64,000 bases of DNA from Methanobacteriota archaeon (GCA_016841955.1 JAENYE010000001.1:869803-933802); one strand, 5' to 3'. Numbered from the stretch's first letter, positions 34,037 to 44,570 are shown. Notes: generated by a model not told the origin, from the sequence alone. A program made the numbers and translations.

Positions 34037-34279
34037 TCACTTCATCTTCCTGATGGAGAACCTCATGACCCCGTCATCCTTCTCGAACTTCACGATCTCG
34101 TGCCCCACCCGGTTCGCCCAGCGCCGGATATCCTCCTCTGCGGCAGGGTCGTCCGCCTCGACCAGGAGCACCTCTCCGACATCGAGCTTCTCGATCGCCT
34201 CTTTTGTCATCGCGATCGGCATGGGGCAGTAGAGCCCGATGCAGTCCACGACCGCCGTGGGTTTCTCTTCCGGTTCCAT
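34037..34279 (-). CDS. TusA-like sulfur carrier, canonical CPMP
   Basis: 80 residues from ATG 34279, preceded by GGTGAGGAG; the frame continuing to 34375 has no ribosome site. DCIGLYCPMPIAMTKEAIE carries the CPxP motif of TusA, plus an upstream Cys five residues before, as in the neighbouring copy. First gene of the operon TusA-TusA-TusA-DsrE-IscS-IscU. Confidence 0.88.
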   Translation of the reverse strand: MEPEEKPTAVVDCIGLYCPMPIAMTKEAIEKLDVGEVLLVEADDPAAEEDIRRWANRVGHEIVKFEKDDGVMRFSIRKMK

Positions 34280-34589
34280 CTCCTCACCTTCCGTTGCGGG
34301 GCGCGCGTGGGAATCCGGGTGCCGTGACGGGTCGACGGCACGCTCCCGGTTGCACCGGATCCTGCACCATCGCATATAAGCGTTCCTCCGGGTATTCCTG
34401 TGGTGGAGGGCGGCAACGGGTGGCTCCTGGGCTTCCGGGAGAAGATCAGAAGGATTATACGCCCTCTCCTGCCGTCTACCATCATCGGAGAAGACCGATC
34501 ATGTGGAGTATGACCCTGGGACTGTGGAGCCGGTTTGGTGTGCGCAAGGAGGGGAGGCAACGGCTGCATCTCCTGATGCAGAAGAGGAT

Positions 34590-34728
34590 GCCCGGATGGC
34601 GGGACTCGGGGAATCGCTCGAGAGCGGGGATGTCGGGACCAGCGGTGCTCCCGCTGGTGAAAGCGCTCAACGATGAGGACTGGTGCGTCCGGTGGGAGAC
34701 GATCAAGGCACGGGGGGATCTCGTCTGA
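34590..34728 (+). pseudogene. HEAT-repeat gene fragment
   Basis: The frame GPAVLPLVKALNDEDWCVRWETI is one clear HEAT repeat, and the text just before it in another frame (MAGLGESLESGDVG) looks like the start of such a protein, so a frameshift near 34630 is likely. The repeat stops at 34728 after ARGDLV. Only a remnant of a gene like those at 17838-19594 remains. The rest of the gap 34280-34954 shows nothing else. Confidence 0.5.
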
Positions 34729-34949
34729 CGGGTGCGCTCCGCCCTTCCCCCGCAGGCTCGCGGCAATTTTCCGATATCGGCCGGTGCGGTAACGATCCGT
34801 GTTCGGGCCGTTCTGCAGGGGAAGATCGGCGAGCTCGAGCGCGGCCGCGGCTCCCCGGGCGCACCTGGAAAATCCGTATTTTTCAGGCATTTTGCCCATT
34901 TTTCTGCACTTTCCCTCCTGAATGCCAAATCGGGCAAAAAATTCGCTCC

Positions 34950-34995
34950 GTTTTTAATTTGTGACTGTTATTACCGAAAATTTTAAAAAACTCAA
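34950..34995 (+). promoter_or_regulatory. AT-rich promoter of the arginine decarboxylase gene
   Basis: After GC-rich DNA the sequence turns to TTTTTAATTTGTGACTG and then GAAAATTTTAAAAAACTC. The AAATTTTAAA stretch near 34978-34988 is about 30 bp before the ATG at 35014 and is the best TATA box. Confidence 0.45.
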
Positions 34996-35013
34996 ACGAT
35001 AAGAAGATCCCTA

Positions 35014-35556
35014 ATGTTCGTTCCGACCAAGTGTTTCTTTACGAAAGGTGTGGGCATCCACAAAGACAAACTGGCATCGTTTGAACTGGCTCTCAGGCAG
35101 GCGGGCATCGAGAAGTATAACCTGGTCTACGTCTCGAGCATCTTTCCCCCGAACTGCCAGCTGATCTCGAAGGAGGAGGGCTTAAAAGAGCTATCTCCCG
35201 GCAGCATCGTCTATGTCGTCATGGCCCGGAATGAGACCAACGAACCGAGCAGGCTCGCATCCGCCGCCATCGGCCACGCGATGCCCAAGGAGAGCAATGC
35301 CTACGGCTACCTCTCCGAACACCATGCCTTCGGGGAGACGGCGGAGGTCTCGGGCGAATACGCAGAAGACCTTGCGGCAACCATGCTCGCCACCACGCTC
35401 GGGATCGAGTTCGACCCCGACAAAGCGTGGCAGGAACGGGAACAGATCTACAAGGCCAGCGGTCGGATCATCAACACGACCCAAACCTGCCAGGCGGCGG
35501 AAGGGGTTATGGACGGCCGCTGGACGACGGTCATCGCCGCAGCAGTCTTCCTGTAG
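35014..35556 (+). CDS. pdaD: Pyruvoyl-dependent arginine decarboxylase
   Basis: 180 residues. The proenzyme cleaves itself at the Ser pair in [12 protein letters not shown] (about residues 41-42) to make the pyruvoyl group; [18 protein letters not shown] and [10 protein letters not shown] are typical, with the Glu of the active site. It makes agmatine, the first step of archaeal polyamine synthesis from arginine. Monocistronic. Length matches the family (about 165-180). Confidence 0.93.
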   Translation: MFVPTKCFFTKGVGIHKDKLASFELALRQAGIEKYNLVYVSSIFPPNCQLISKEEGLKELSPGSIVYVVMARNETNEPSRLASAAIGHAMPKESNAYGYLSEHHAFGETAEVSGEYAEDLAATMLATTLGIEFDPDKAWQEREQIYKASGRIINTTQTCQAAEGVMDGRWTTVIAAAVFL

Positions 35557-35670
35557 GTCCGCACCTCCCGGGCACTCCTTTCTTTTCTCCCGGCTGCCCG
35601 GGACCCATACCCGGCGAGGAGCGCAAAACAAAATACCTCCCGGGGCCCACACTGTATCCAGGTTTTTCAC

Positions 35671-36960
35671 ATGCGTCTACCAATACGGGCCGTAACCCCG
35701 GAAACAGAATCTGCTGAGATCATCGGCTGGGTGCATGAGGTCCGCGATCTCGGAGGGCTCTCGTTCTTCCTTATCCGCGACCGGACCGGCATCATCCAGG
35801 TGACCATCCCGAAGAAGAAGGTCCCGGCAGAGATCCTTGATGTCGCCCGGAGCGTCTCAAGAGAGTCCGTGGTCAGGGTCCAGGGCAGGGTAAAAGCGAT
35901 CGAGAAGGCCCCCGGCGGGCGGGAGATCGTCCCCGAGGAGCTCGAGATCATCAGCATCGCAGAGAGCCCGCTCCCGCTCGACGTCGCAGAGAAGGTTCCC
36001 GCCGAGATGGACACAAGGATCGACTCCCGGTTCCTGGACGCGAGGAAACCGCGTGTCCGTGCCATCTTCTTCATCCGCTCCGCCGCGACCTGCGCCGCGA
36101 CCGCGTTCCTCGCCTCCCGGGGCTGCATCAACATCGCCACCCCGAAGATCGTCGCGGCGGCGACCGAGGGGGGTACGGAACTCTTCCCGATCGCCTACTT
36201 CGAGAAAGAGGCGTTCATGAACCAGAGCCCGCAGCTCTATAAGCAGATGATGATGGCTGCCGGGTTCGAGGGGGTCTTCGAGATCGGCCCCATCTTCCGC
36301 GCCGAGGAGCACAACACCGTCCGGCACCTCAACGAGGCCACGTCGCTCGATGTGGAGGTCTCGTTTGCAGACCACAACGACGTCATGGAACTCCTCGAAG
36401 ACCTGATCGTCCACGTCTACGACTACGTCGCGAGGAACTGCGCTGAGCACCTCGCGGAACTCGGGGTCGACCTCGCGGTCCCGGAGAAGCCGTTCCCCCG
36501 GATCCCGTATGCGGAGGCGATCGAGATCGCGAACCGCACCGTCGAGGAGAAGATCGCCTTCGGCGACGACCTCTCTCCGGCGGCCGAGCGGGCGATCGGC
36601 GATACGATAGGGGGCCACTACTTCATCGTCGACTGGCCGACCGATATCAGGCCCTACTACGCGATGCCTTACCCCGACCGGCCCGAGTTCTGCAAGGCGT
36701 TCGACCTGATGCATCCGAGGATGGAACTCTCCTCCGGAGCCGAGCGTGTCCACGACCACGACCTCCTGGTGGAGCGGATCCGTGCGAAGGGCTTATCTCC
36801 CGAGAGCTTCGAGTTCTATCTGAAGACGTTCCGCTACGGTATGCCCCCGCACGCCGGGTGGGGGCTCGGCATCGAGCGTCTGGTGATGACGATGCTCGAC
36901 CTTCCTAACATCCGCGAGGCGGTGCTCTTCCCGCGTGACCGGCACAGACTGACCCCATGA
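35671..36960 (+). CDS. aspS: Aspartyl-tRNA synthetase, archaeal type
   Basis: 429 residues, class II. N-terminal anticodon-binding OB fold ([19 protein letters not shown]), motif 2 [19 protein letters not shown] and motif 3 [14 protein letters not shown]. The His in GWVHEVRD and Pro in KAPGGRE are the residues I remember from non-discriminating AspRS that also charge tRNA-Asn; this is inference. Four-base overlap (ATGA) with the methionine synthase gene downstream. Confidence 0.94.
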   Translation: MRLPIRAVTPETESAEIIGWVHEVRDLGGLSFFLIRDRTGIIQVTIPKKKVPAEILDVARSVSRESVVRVQGRVKAIEKAPGGREIVPEELEIISIAESPLPLDVAEKVPAEMDTRIDSRFLDARKPRVRAIFFIRSAATCAATAFLASRGCINIATPKIVAAATEGGTELFPIAYFEKEAFMNQSPQLYKQMMMAAGFEGVFEIGPIFRAEEHNTVRHLNEATSLDVEVSFADHNDVMELLEDLIVHVYDYVARNCAEHLAELGVDLAVPEKPFPRIPYAEAIEIANRTVEEKIAFGDDLSPAAERAIGDTIGGHYFIVDWPTDIRPYYAMPYPDRPEFCKAFDLMHPRMELSSGAERVHDHDLLVERIRAKGLSPESFEFYLKTFRYGMPPHAGWGLGIERLVMTMLDLPNIREAVLFPRDRHRLTP

Positions 36961-37859
36961 CACTGATACGCAAGTGCCTGCCCACCACGGTGGTCGGGAG
37001 CTATCCGGTGATGAAAGGTTCGGGGATTCGCGCCCTCATGGACCCGCTGAAGCATGCGGTGGAGGTAGCGGTCGCCGACCAGGTTGCTGCCGGGATCGAT
37101 ATCATCTCCGACGGCCAGGTCCGGGGAGACATGATCCGCGCCTTCACCTCCCACCTCCCCGGCATCCGCGGGTCTGCGGTCGTCGGAAAGGTCCAGCCGG
37201 CCCAGCGTCCCATCACGCTCGCGGATACGAAGTATGCCCTCTCCCGGCACTCGAAGGTGAAGGGGATCCTCACCGGCCCGAGCACGCTCGCGCACGGCCT
37301 CACGCTCGAGACACCGTTCTACCGTAACAAGGACGAACTGGTCCTGGACCTCGCCCAGGCGCTCGCGGTCGAGGCGGGCTACCTCCAGGACGCCGGGGTC
37401 ACGCTCCTCCAGATCGATGAGCCCATCTTCTCCACGGGGGCCGTAAACCTCGCTGTCGGCCGCGAAGCGGTGAACGCGATCGTCGGCAGGCTCCGGGTGC
37501 CGGTATGCCTCCACGTCTGCGGGAACCTCGGGCACGTCGTGGACGACGTCCTCCGGACGGACGTCGCCGTATTCGACTTCGAGTTCGCGAACAACCCCCA
37601 GAACCTTGAGGTGCTCTCGGAAAAAGACCTGCGCGGCCGGATGATCGGCTACGGGTGCGTGGACTCGGCCGACCCCGGCGTCGAGAGTGTCGAGACCATC
37701 CGCAAAAGGATCGAGGCCGGTATCGACGTATTCTCGCCGGAGGCCATGCTCGTCGACCCGGACTGCGGCCTGCGGATGCAGTCGCGCGACGCGGCACTCG
37801 GAAAACTGAAGAATATGGTTGTTGCGGCAGGCGAGATCCGGGCAGAGTATACGGATTAG
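36957..37859 (+). CDS. Archaeal methionine synthase (MetE C-terminal type)
   Basis: 300 residues, matching only the catalytic C-terminal barrel of cobalamin-independent methionine synthase. Zinc ligands are seen in LHVCGNLG (His, Cys), the Glu of LQIDEPIF and DPDCGLRM (Cys). TTVVGSYPVMKG binds homocysteine. Archaeal versions of this size take the methyl group from methylcobalamin or a corrinoid protein. It overlaps aspS by four bases, so the two are translated together. Confidence 0.88.
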   Translation: MTLIRKCLPTTVVGSYPVMKGSGIRALMDPLKHAVEVAVADQVAAGIDIISDGQVRGDMIRAFTSHLPGIRGSAVVGKVQPAQRPITLADTKYALSRHSKVKGILTGPSTLAHGLTLETPFYRNKDELVLDLAQALAVEAGYLQDAGVTLLQIDEPIFSTGAVNLAVGREAVNAIVGRLRVPVCLHVCGNLGHVVDDVLRTDVAVFDFEFANNPQNLEVLSEKDLRGRMIGYGCVDSADPGVESVETIRKRIEAGIDVFSPEAMLVDPDCGLRMQSRDAALGKLKNMVVAAGEIRAEYTD

Positions 37860-37905
37860 ACCGTTATAGTCTCGCGCGAAGAGGGGGCCGGGCCGGGTAT
37901 CCGGA

Positions 37906-38490
37906 CTAGACCACCCTGCTCGTCGTCGAGAGTTCCAGACCCTCTGCCGTGATGTGGTAGGGGATCACCCGTTGCGGCACGTCCGAATCCCTGAGTTTCT
38001 CGATGGCGAGCGTCCGCTCGAACTCGTTGCCGTGGATCTGGTGCCTGAGGGTGATGAAGATGTCGGCGGCACGCATCATCCGCGCCTCCTCGTGCGGGGT
38101 GTGCAGATCGGTGTAGAGGAGGTGTGCGATGTTTGCCCCTCCCTCGATGATCGCGCGGGTATCCTCGAGGACGAACCCGACGGCCGCATCGATGCCCCAG
38201 GCGGAGATCAGCGTGGAGAGAGAGTCCACGACGATCCTCTCGCCCTGCATGGCCCCGACCAGCGCCGCGGCATCCATACCCCGTGCGTCGGTCATGCCCT
38301 CCAGCGGCACGGCATCGATCATCAGATAAGCGCCTGCTCCCTCTCCCGCCTGCCAGAACTGCTGTGCCAGAAGTTCAAGACCGCTCAGGGGGGATCCGGA
38401 GATGATTATGCGGGCGCCCGGCGGAAACCCCCCGTCGAGTGCAAGGTCCAGGCCCGCGATTCCTGTCGAATGTCTGGTGGTGTCTGCCAC
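37906..38490 (-). CDS. KaiC/RadA-like protein with degenerate Walker A
   Basis: 194 residues of a RecA-fold, KaiC-like protein. The start STGIAGLDLALDGGFPPG is typical, but the P-loop, normally GxxGxGKT, reads SGSPLSGLELLAQQF, so the Lys is missing; ATP hydrolysis is doubtful. IVVDSLSTLIS is a Walker B strand. GAGGT six bases before the GTG at 38490 supports that start; the TTG at 38517 is weaker. Likely a regulator or sensor partner, as with other archaeal KaiC-like proteins. Confidence 0.8.
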   Translation of the reverse strand: MADTTRHSTGIAGLDLALDGGFPPGARIIISGSPLSGLELLAQQFWQAGEGAGAYLMIDAVPLEGMTDARGMDAAALVGAMQGERIVVDSLSTLISAWGIDAAVGFVLEDTRAIIEGGANIAHLLYTDLHTPHEEARMMRAADIFITLRHQIHGNEFERTLAIEKLRDSDVPQRVIPYHITAEGLELSTTSRVV

Positions 38491-38555
38491 GTCTGTACCT
38501 CGGTGGTATATCCTCAAAAGTACCTATTTGCCGCCAGTTTCTTAATACTACCCGC

Positions 38556-40109
38556 TCAGGTGCGGTCCTGCACGCCGGGGACATCGCAGTACTCCTCCCG
38601 GAGACGCTTCCGCAGGAGTTTCCACCCGTTCACCCGGGGGATCTCGCCGGCGAAGATGACCCGGCGGGGGACCTTGTAGCCCGCGAGGCGTTCGCGGGCG
38701 AAGGCGACGATATCGTCGGGGACGACACCTTCGCCGGAGGGGACCACCACGGCCACCGGAACCTCGCCCCGGTGCTCGTCGCTGCACCCGAAGACCGCCG
38801 CGTCACGGACGCCCGGGTGCTGGACGAGCACGTCCTCGACCTCGGTCGGGTAGACCTTCCAGCCCGACATCACGATCATATCCTTCTTCCGGTCGGTGAT
38901 ATAGAGCATCCCGGTCTCGTCCAGGTGGCCGACGTCGCCGGTCAGGAACCAGCCGTCGGGAAGGAATGCGGCTGCGGTCTCCTCCGGCATCTGCCAGTAG
39001 CCGAGCGCCACCGCCGGTCCCCGGAGGGCGATCTCGCCGTCCTCGCCGGGCCCGAGCTCCCGGTCGGGATCGTCCGCGGCGACGATCTTCACCTCCGAGA
39101 ATCCGACCGGGGTGCCGACGCTCTTAAACTCGTCGGCGGTCGCGTAGTGCTCGGGGCGGATGGCGGTCCCGGTCCCGACGACGACCGTCTCGGAGAGGCC
39201 GTAAGCGTTGACGATCGGGATATTGAACCGCTCGTGGAAGGGTTTCCAGACGCCGGGCGTCAGGGGGCCGCCGCCGCTGATCATCACCCGTGCGGTGGCG
39301 AGCGCCGCCTCGGTCCCCGGCGGGGTCTGGAGGAGGGAGTGGATCACCGGCGGCATGCCGGCGACGATCGTGGCCCGAGAGGAGCGGGCGAGGTCGAGGT
39401 ACCGGGAGAGATCGAACCGCTCCATGACGACGTAGGTCCCGCCGGCCCGGAGCGTGGCGATGCCCCAGCTGATGCCGACGTGCCCCATGGGATAGATCCC
39501 GAGGTAGACGTCGTCGGCGGTGATCCGGAGGACGTCCCGCTCGGCGTCCATCGCCGCGATCCAGTTCCCGTGGGTGAGCATGGCGCCCTTCGGCTTCCCG
39601 GTGGTGCCGGAGGTGTACTGGATCTGGCAGAGGTCGTCGAACCGGCAGTGGGCGGCACGGCGGTCCGCCGGTGCCCGGAGGAGGTCGGCCCAGGGAGTGG
39701 CGCCGGCGGCCTCCCCGTCGACGGCGACGACCTGCCGGAGTGTCGGCGCCCGATCCCGGATGCGGCCGATGAGGGCCGCACCCTCCGCGTCGGTGATGAC
39801 GGCGACGGCTCCTGCGTCGCGGACGGCGTAGAGGACCTCGCTCTCCCGGTAGACCCGGTTCGTCGGGACGGCGACGGCGCCGATACGCCAGAGGGCGAAG
39901 TAACTGACGAGGTACTCCGTCGAACTGTCCAGGTAGATGCAGACCCGCTCCCCGCGCCCGATACCGAGGTCGAGGAGGCCGCGGCTCACCCGGGAGACCC
40001 GGTCCAGGAGGTCGGCGCGGGTGTAGGACTCGCCCCGGGAGGGGACGACGAGAGCGACTTTCGAGGGGTTACAGGCGTTGGCATCGAGAAACGTGGTGCA
40101 GTTCGGCAT
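38556..40109 (-). CDS. AMP-forming acyl-CoA synthetase
   Basis: 517 residues of the ANL family. Signature A3 is YTSGTTGKPKGAMLTH (about 148-163); A5 is NAYGLSETVVVG; A8 is WFLTGDVGHLDETGMLYITDRKKDMI; the C-terminal catalytic Lys lies in VNGWKLLRKRLRE. It activates a carboxylic acid with ATP to the acyl-AMP and then to the CoA thioester. Substrate not readable. ATG 40109 has GGAG upstream and begins right at the domain; the frame to 40190 adds an unlikely N-terminus. Confidence 0.9.
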   Translation of the reverse strand: MPNCTTFLDANACNPSKVALVVPSRGESYTRADLLDRVSRVSRGLLDLGIGRGERVCIYLDSSTEYLVSYFALWRIGAVAVPTNRVYRESEVLYAVRDAGAVAVITDAEGAALIGRIRDRAPTLRQVVAVDGEAAGATPWADLLRAPADRRAAHCRFDDLCQIQYTSGTTGKPKGAMLTHGNWIAAMDAERDVLRITADDVYLGIYPMGHVGISWGIATLRAGGTYVVMERFDLSRYLDLARSSRATIVAGMPPVIHSLLQTPPGTEAALATARVMISGGGPLTPGVWKPFHERFNIPIVNAYGLSETVVVGTGTAIRPEHYATADEFKSVGTPVGFSEVKIVAADDPDRELGPGEDGEIALRGPAVALGYWQMPEETAAAFLPDGWFLTGDVGHLDETGMLYITDRKKDMIVMSGWKVYPTEVEDVLVQHPGVRDAAVFGCSDEHRGEVPVAVVVPSGEGVVPDDIVAFARERLAGYKVPRRVIFAGEIPRVNGWKLLRKRLREEYCDVPGVQDRT

Positions 40110-40238
40110 GGGAAGGCTCCGGGCGGCATGTATGCGCTCTGATGTATATGCTTGTTCATGGGCCGGTAAATAGGTTGCCCCGATAACCATCCTGCGAAGA
40201 GAAAAAGAGTCTTCCGGGAGTATCCCCGGAGAGCCTTC

Positions 40239-42656
40239 TCACTGGTATTCCGGCGGCTGGATCTCTTTCGGCAGTCCGCCCTTGAAGTGCTGCTGCACCT
40301 TCCCGTAGTACTGCCGCAGCCGCTCGTTCATCGTCGCGTGCACCTTCTCCTGCGCCCGGTCGAAGTGCGATGGGTTCACGAGGGAAGCGCCCTCCCGCAT
40401 GGCGAGCATGGCCGCTTCCCTGGCGAGCGCCTCGAGGTCCGAGCCGACGAACCCCTCGGCACCGGTCGCTATCTTTCCGAGGAGCCGGTCCCGTGCGGGG
40501 TCGTCGAGAGTCACCTTCTGCTGGGAGAGGAGGTCGACGAGTTTCTTCCTCCGGATATGGCGCTGGAGCCCCTCGTCGTCGCTCGGTTGCATCGCGGCGC
40601 GGTGACTCCTCACATCCTCGATGCTCACCTGGTGGTTGGTCCCGACGGTCAGGACCAGGTCTTCGAGCTCGTTCTCCGAGAGCCCCTCCGTCAGTTCCAC
40701 GAGGTCTTCCATCGTCGAGCCCTCGATCGGCATGTAGCGGGTGTGGATCGCGAGGATCTTCTTCCGGTCGTCCCGGCCGGGCTCGCCGATGTAGACGAGC
40801 CGGTCGAACCGTCCGGGCCGCAGCAGCGCCGGGTCGACCATATCCGGCCGGTTCGTCGCTCCCATCACCACCACGCCCCGGAGTTCCTCGAGGCCGTCGA
40901 TCTCGGTGAGGATCTGGTTTAGTACGCTCTCGATCACGTGCGACCCGGTGCCGCCGCCCCGGGCGGGGGCGAGAGCATCCAGCTCGTCGAAGAAGATGAT
41001 GGACGGGGCCACCTGCCGGGCCTTCTTGAAGATCTCGCGGACCGCCCGCTCGCTCTCACCGACCCACTTCGAGAGGAGCTGGGGGCCCTTGACCGGCACG
41101 AAGTTCGCCCCGCTCTCGCTTGCGACCGCCTTTGCGATGAGGGTCTTCCCGGTCCCCGGCGGGCCGTAGAGCAGGACGCCCTTCGGAGGCTCGATCCCGA
41201 GATCCTCGAACCGCTCACGCTGGGTGAGCGGATACTCCACCGCCTCGCGGATATCCTGCTTCGCCTCTTCAAGCCCTCCCACATCTCCCCAGGAGGTGTG
41301 GGGCACTTCGAGGAGGATCTCCCGCATGGCGCTCGGGCCCACGTCGCGGAGAGCGTCGCGGAAGTCCCTGGCCTGCACCTCCATCTTCTCGAGGATCTCC
41401 GGCGGGATCTCCTCGGCTTCCAGGTCGATCTCGGGGAGGTAGCGTCGCAACGCCTTGATCGCCGCCTCACGGGCGAGGGCGGCGAGGTCCGCCCCGACGA
41501 ACCCGTGGGTCTGCTGGGCGATGGAGGCGATCTCCATATCGTCCGCAAGCGGCATGCCGCGGGTGTGGATATGGAGCACCTGAACCCGGTCGTCCTCTGA
41601 GGGGACCCCGATCTCGATCTCCCTGTCGAAGCGTCCGGGACGGCGGAGGGCGGGGTCGATGGCGTCGAGCCGGTTCGTGGCCCCGATCACCACTACCTGC
41701 CCCCGCTCCTCGAGCCCGTCCATCATCGTCAGGAGCTGGGCCACCACGCGACGCTCGACCTCCCCGGTCACCTCCTCGCGCCGGGGGGCGATGGAGTCGA
41801 GCTCGTCGATGAAGATGATGGCGGGAGCATGCTGCCTTGCGTCCTCAAAGACCTCACGGAGCCGCTGCTCGCTCTCGCCGTAGTACTTCGAGATCACTTC
41901 CGGCCCTGCTATCGAGATGAAGTGGGCTCCGCTCTCGCTTGCGACCGCCTTTGCGATGAGGGTCTTCCCGGTCCCCGGCGGACCGTAGAGCAGGACGCCC
42001 TTCGGGGGCTCGATCCCGAGCTTCCGGAAGATCTCCGGGTGGCGCATCGGCAGTTCGATCGTCTCGCGGACACGCTGCAGCTCGCCTTTCAGGCCGCCGA
42101 TGTCCTCGTAGCTGATCCTTTTCACGCCCTCAAACCCGGCCGCAGGCTTCTCGGAGAACTCGATCTTCGTATTCTTGGTGATGATCACGGCGTTCTCCGG
42201 CTCGACGACCACGGCCTTGAATGCGACGAGCTGGGGCTGCATAAACGGGAGCCCCGCCTGGATCGGCACGGAATCGTTCTTCACGACGGGAAAGTCGATC
42301 AGTTTGTTGACGACGCTGCCGTAGTTGATGGGAAGCTGTTTCGGGAGGTCTTCGGGAGGCGCAAGCACCACCCGTTTCGCCTCGGCCTCCTCATCGAGCG
42401 TCTTTATCTTGACCCGGTCGCCAATGCTCGCACCCGTATTGAGCCGGGTAAAATTATCGATCCGGACCTTACCCTGGTGCCAGTCGTTAACCATGGCACG
42501 CCAGACCTTGGCCACGGTGCGGCGCTTACCTTCGATTGCAACGAGGTCTCCCGGGTTGAGCCTGAGCTGCAACATGGTATCAGGGTCAAGCCGTGCCTTG
42601 CCTGCCCCCTGATCCTCCGGATAAGCGCTATCTACCTTCAAGTATATCTCTGGCAT
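40239..42656 (-). CDS. CDC48/VCP-type AAA ATPase
   Basis: 805 residues. N-terminal double-psi barrel (about 1-180) with [16 protein letters not shown]; then D1 and D2 AAA modules, each with GPPGTGKT (about 222 and 495), Walker [11 protein letters not shown] and [10 protein letters not shown], and arginine fingers in [11 protein letters not shown] and [11 protein letters not shown]. It unfolds proteins for the proteasome and other partners. Its ATG is 46 bp from the divergent larC start. Confidence 0.95.
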   Translation of the reverse strand: MPEIYLKVDSAYPEDQGAGKARLDPDTMLQLRLNPGDLVAIEGKRRTVAKVWRAMVNDWHQGKVRIDNFTRLNTGASIGDRVKIKTLDEEAEAKRVVLAPPEDLPKQLPINYGSVVNKLIDFPVVKNDSVPIQAGLPFMQPQLVAFKAVVVEPENAVIITKNTKIEFSEKPAAGFEGVKRISYEDIGGLKGELQRVRETIELPMRHPEIFRKLGIEPPKGVLLYGPPGTGKTLIAKAVASESGAHFISIAGPEVISKYYGESEQRLREVFEDARQHAPAIIFIDELDSIAPRREEVTGEVERRVVAQLLTMMDGLEERGQVVVIGATNRLDAIDPALRRPGRFDREIEIGVPSEDDRVQVLHIHTRGMPLADDMEIASIAQQTHGFVGADLAALAREAAIKALRRYLPEIDLEAEEIPPEILEKMEVQARDFRDALRDVGPSAMREILLEVPHTSWGDVGGLEEAKQDIREAVEYPLTQRERFEDLGIEPPKGVLLYGPPGTGKTLIAKAVASESGANFVPVKGPQLLSKWVGESERAVREIFKKARQVAPSIIFFDELDALAPARGGGTGSHVIESVLNQILTEIDGLEELRGVVVMGATNRPDMVDPALLRPGRFDRLVYIGEPGRDDRKKILAIHTRYMPIEGSTMEDLVELTEGLSENELEDLVLTVGTNHQVSIEDVRSHRAAMQPSDDEGLQRHIRRKKLVDLLSQQKVTLDDPARDRLLGKIATGAEGFVGSDLEALAREAAMLAMREGASLVNPSHFDRAQEKVHATMNERLRQYYGKVQQHFKGGLPKEIQPPEYQ

Positions 42657-42667
42657 TACCTCTAGTT

Positions 42668-42690
42668 CTTATATTTCGGGGATTTATAAG
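42668..42690. promoter_or_regulatory. Overlapping divergent TATA boxes, CDC48 and larC
   Basis: CTTATATTTC at 42668-42677 is 26-35 bp before the larC ATG at 42703. On the other strand CTTATAAATC (42681-42690) is 25-34 bp before the CDC48 ATG at 42656. Both spacings fit leaderless or nearly leaderless mRNAs, so the two promoters interlock in 46 bp. Confidence 0.55.
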
Positions 42691-42702
42691 TACTGGAGAC
42701 GC

Positions 42703-43896
42703 ATGAACATACTTCTCTTCGATCCGTTCAACGGAGCCGCAGGCGACATGATCATCGGTTCTCTCCTCGATCTGGGAGCCGATGAGGGGCTTGTCAGGGC
42801 AGCCATGCGTTCCGTCGTCGGGGAACCGACAATCGAACGGGTAGACCGCTCCGGCATCCGGGCCGTTTGGGTGAGAGCGCATGCCCCGGTGCACCACCGC
42901 ACCCTCGACGAGGTGCTCGAGCGGGTGGCCGGGAGCGACGCCCCCGCCCCCGCACGGGAGATGGCCCGGCGGGTCTTTCTCCGTATACACCGGGCTGAGG
43001 AGAGTATCCACGGGGAGGGGGCGCACTTCCACGAGGTGGGTGCGGACGACGCCGTCGCCGACGTGGTGGGGGCCTGCACCGCCCTCCACACCCTCGACGC
43101 CGCCGGCGTGGCCGTCCTCCCGGTGGCGCTCGGCCGGGGGTTTGCGGTCGGCGCTCACGGCACCTTCCCCATCCCCGCCCCGGCGACCGTGGCGGTCCTC
43201 GCCGGATCGGACTTGAAGACCGTTCCCGGAAACGAGGAGCGGGAACTCTGCACCCCGACGGGAGCCGCTCTCCTCGCCGAGTTCTCGACGGTCCGGCCGG
43301 AGGACCTCGGCCCGGCGGGCATCAGGGCGGTCGGCTACGGGGCCGGGAGCCGGGATCCGCCGGGGAAACCGAACGTCCTCCGCTCGATGCTTCTTTCGAC
43401 AGAGGAGCACGCCGCCGGCGACCGGATCGATATCCTCGAGACGAACGTGGACGACGTCACCGGGGAAGCTCTCGCCTACACGATCGGCCGCCTGATGGAG
43501 GAGGGAGCCCGGGACGCGAGCGCTACTCCCGCCGTGATGAAGAAGGGGCGGAGCGGCCACCTTGTCCGGGTGGTATGCCGTCCCGACGCGACCGACCGTC
43601 TTATGGGGGTGATGGCTGCTGAGCTCGGGACGCTCGGGATACGGTGCCTGCCGATGGTGCACCGGTCCGTCGCCGAACGGACGGTCGAGCCGGTCACGGC
43701 GACGATCCGGGGCCGGGAGTGGACGATCGACGTGAAGTGCGGCTGGTCGGGAGGTAGGATCACCTCCTTCAAGGCGGAGTACGAGCAGGCGGCGGCGTGC
43801 GCACGGGAGACCGGCGTCCCGCTCCGCGAGGTCGCCGGGACCGTCGAAGCGGCTGCACGCCGCCTCTTCGTCGAGCGGGGTGTGCTCGCGCCATGA
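42703..43896 (+). CDS. larC: LarC, nickel-pincer cofactor nickel insertase
   Basis: 397 residues. LLFDPFNGAAGDMIIGSLLDLG is the family start, GEGAHFHEVGADDAVADVVGA the conserved His/Glu metal region, and ETNVDDVTGEALAYTIGRLMEEGARD the second block. LarC inserts nickel into the pincer nucleotide cofactor of lactate racemase-like enzymes in a CTP-dependent way. No larB or larE in the window; many methanogens carry LarC homologs whose target is unknown. Stop overlaps the radB start (ATGA). Confidence 0.9.
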   Translation: MNILLFDPFNGAAGDMIIGSLLDLGADEGLVRAAMRSVVGEPTIERVDRSGIRAVWVRAHAPVHHRTLDEVLERVAGSDAPAPAREMARRVFLRIHRAEESIHGEGAHFHEVGADDAVADVVGACTALHTLDAAGVAVLPVALGRGFAVGAHGTFPIPAPATVAVLAGSDLKTVPGNEERELCTPTGAALLAEFSTVRPEDLGPAGIRAVGYGAGSRDPPGKPNVLRSMLLSTEEHAAGDRIDILETNVDDVTGEALAYTIGRLMEEGARDASATPAVMKKGRSGHLVRVVCRPDATDRLMGVMAAELGTLGIRCLPMVHRSVAERTVEPVTATIRGREWTIDVKCGWSGGRITSFKAEYEQAAACARETGVPLREVAGTVEAAARRLFVERGVLAP

Positions 43897-44570
43897 AGCC
43901 TGACCGGATCAGCACGGGAAGCCAGGCCCTCGACGACCTGCTCGGCGGCGGGCTCGAGCGGCGGACGATCACCCAGATCTACGGCGAGCCCGCGAGCGGC
44001 AAGAGCACCCTCTGCCTGATGGCGGCGGTGGCCTGCCTCCGGTCCGGGAACTCGGTCGTTTACATCGACACCGAAGGATTCTCGGTGGAGCGGTTCGCGC
44101 AAATCGCCGGGGAGAACGCCGGGGCGTTCGCGGACCGGCTCTACCTCTTCGAGCCGATCGACTTCGCCCAGCAGGGATCGATGATCGCCGATACGGAAGG
44201 GCTGCTCAAAAAGAACGGCCACGCCCCCGCGGGGCTGCTGGTGATGGACTCGGCGACCGCCCTCTACCGGACCGAGCTCGACCTCGGGCGGGAGGCGTTA
44301 AGGAAACTCTCGCACCACGTAATAAAACTCCTCGGGCTTGCGAAGAAATACGACATCCCGGTCCTGATCACGAACCAGATCTACATGGACGTGGAGCGGG
44401 ACCGCGTCTCCGGCCTCGGGGGGACGGCGCTCGAGCACCTCTCGAAGGCCATCATACGGCTCGAAAAGAAGGATAGTGTCCGGCGGGCGATGCTCCGGAA
44501 GCACCGGTCCCGGCCGGAAGGGCTCACGTTCGATTTCGTGATCACCGAGGACGGGATCAGAACTGTATAA
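43893..44570 (+). CDS. radB: RadB recombinase paralog
   Basis: 225 residues, the usual RadB size; it lacks the N-terminal domain of RadA. Walker A is GEPASGKSTLCL (about residue 32), Walker B GLLVMDSATALYR. STGSQALDDLLGGGLERRTITQIYG is the family opening. RadB supports recombination with RadA and binds polymerase D subunit DP1 in Pyrococcus (known). The start ATG overlaps the larC stop by four bases, so longer frames are not used. Convergent with dapF, overlapping by 14 bp. Confidence 0.93.
   Translation: MKPDRISTGSQALDDLLGGGLERRTITQIYGEPASGKSTLCLMAAVACLRSGNSVVYIDTEGFSVERFAQIAGENAGAFADRLYLFEPIDFAQQGSMIADTEGLLKKNGHAPAGLLVMDSATALYRTELDLGREALRKLSHHVIKLLGLAKKYDIPVLITNQIYMDVERDRVSGLGGTALEHLSKAIIRLEKKDSVRRAMLRKHRSRPEGLTFDFVITEDGIRTV

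Noticed and set aside
34732..34986. 84-residue frame before the arginine decarboxylase
   Set aside because: Runs through the promoter AT-rich stretch and has no ribosome site.
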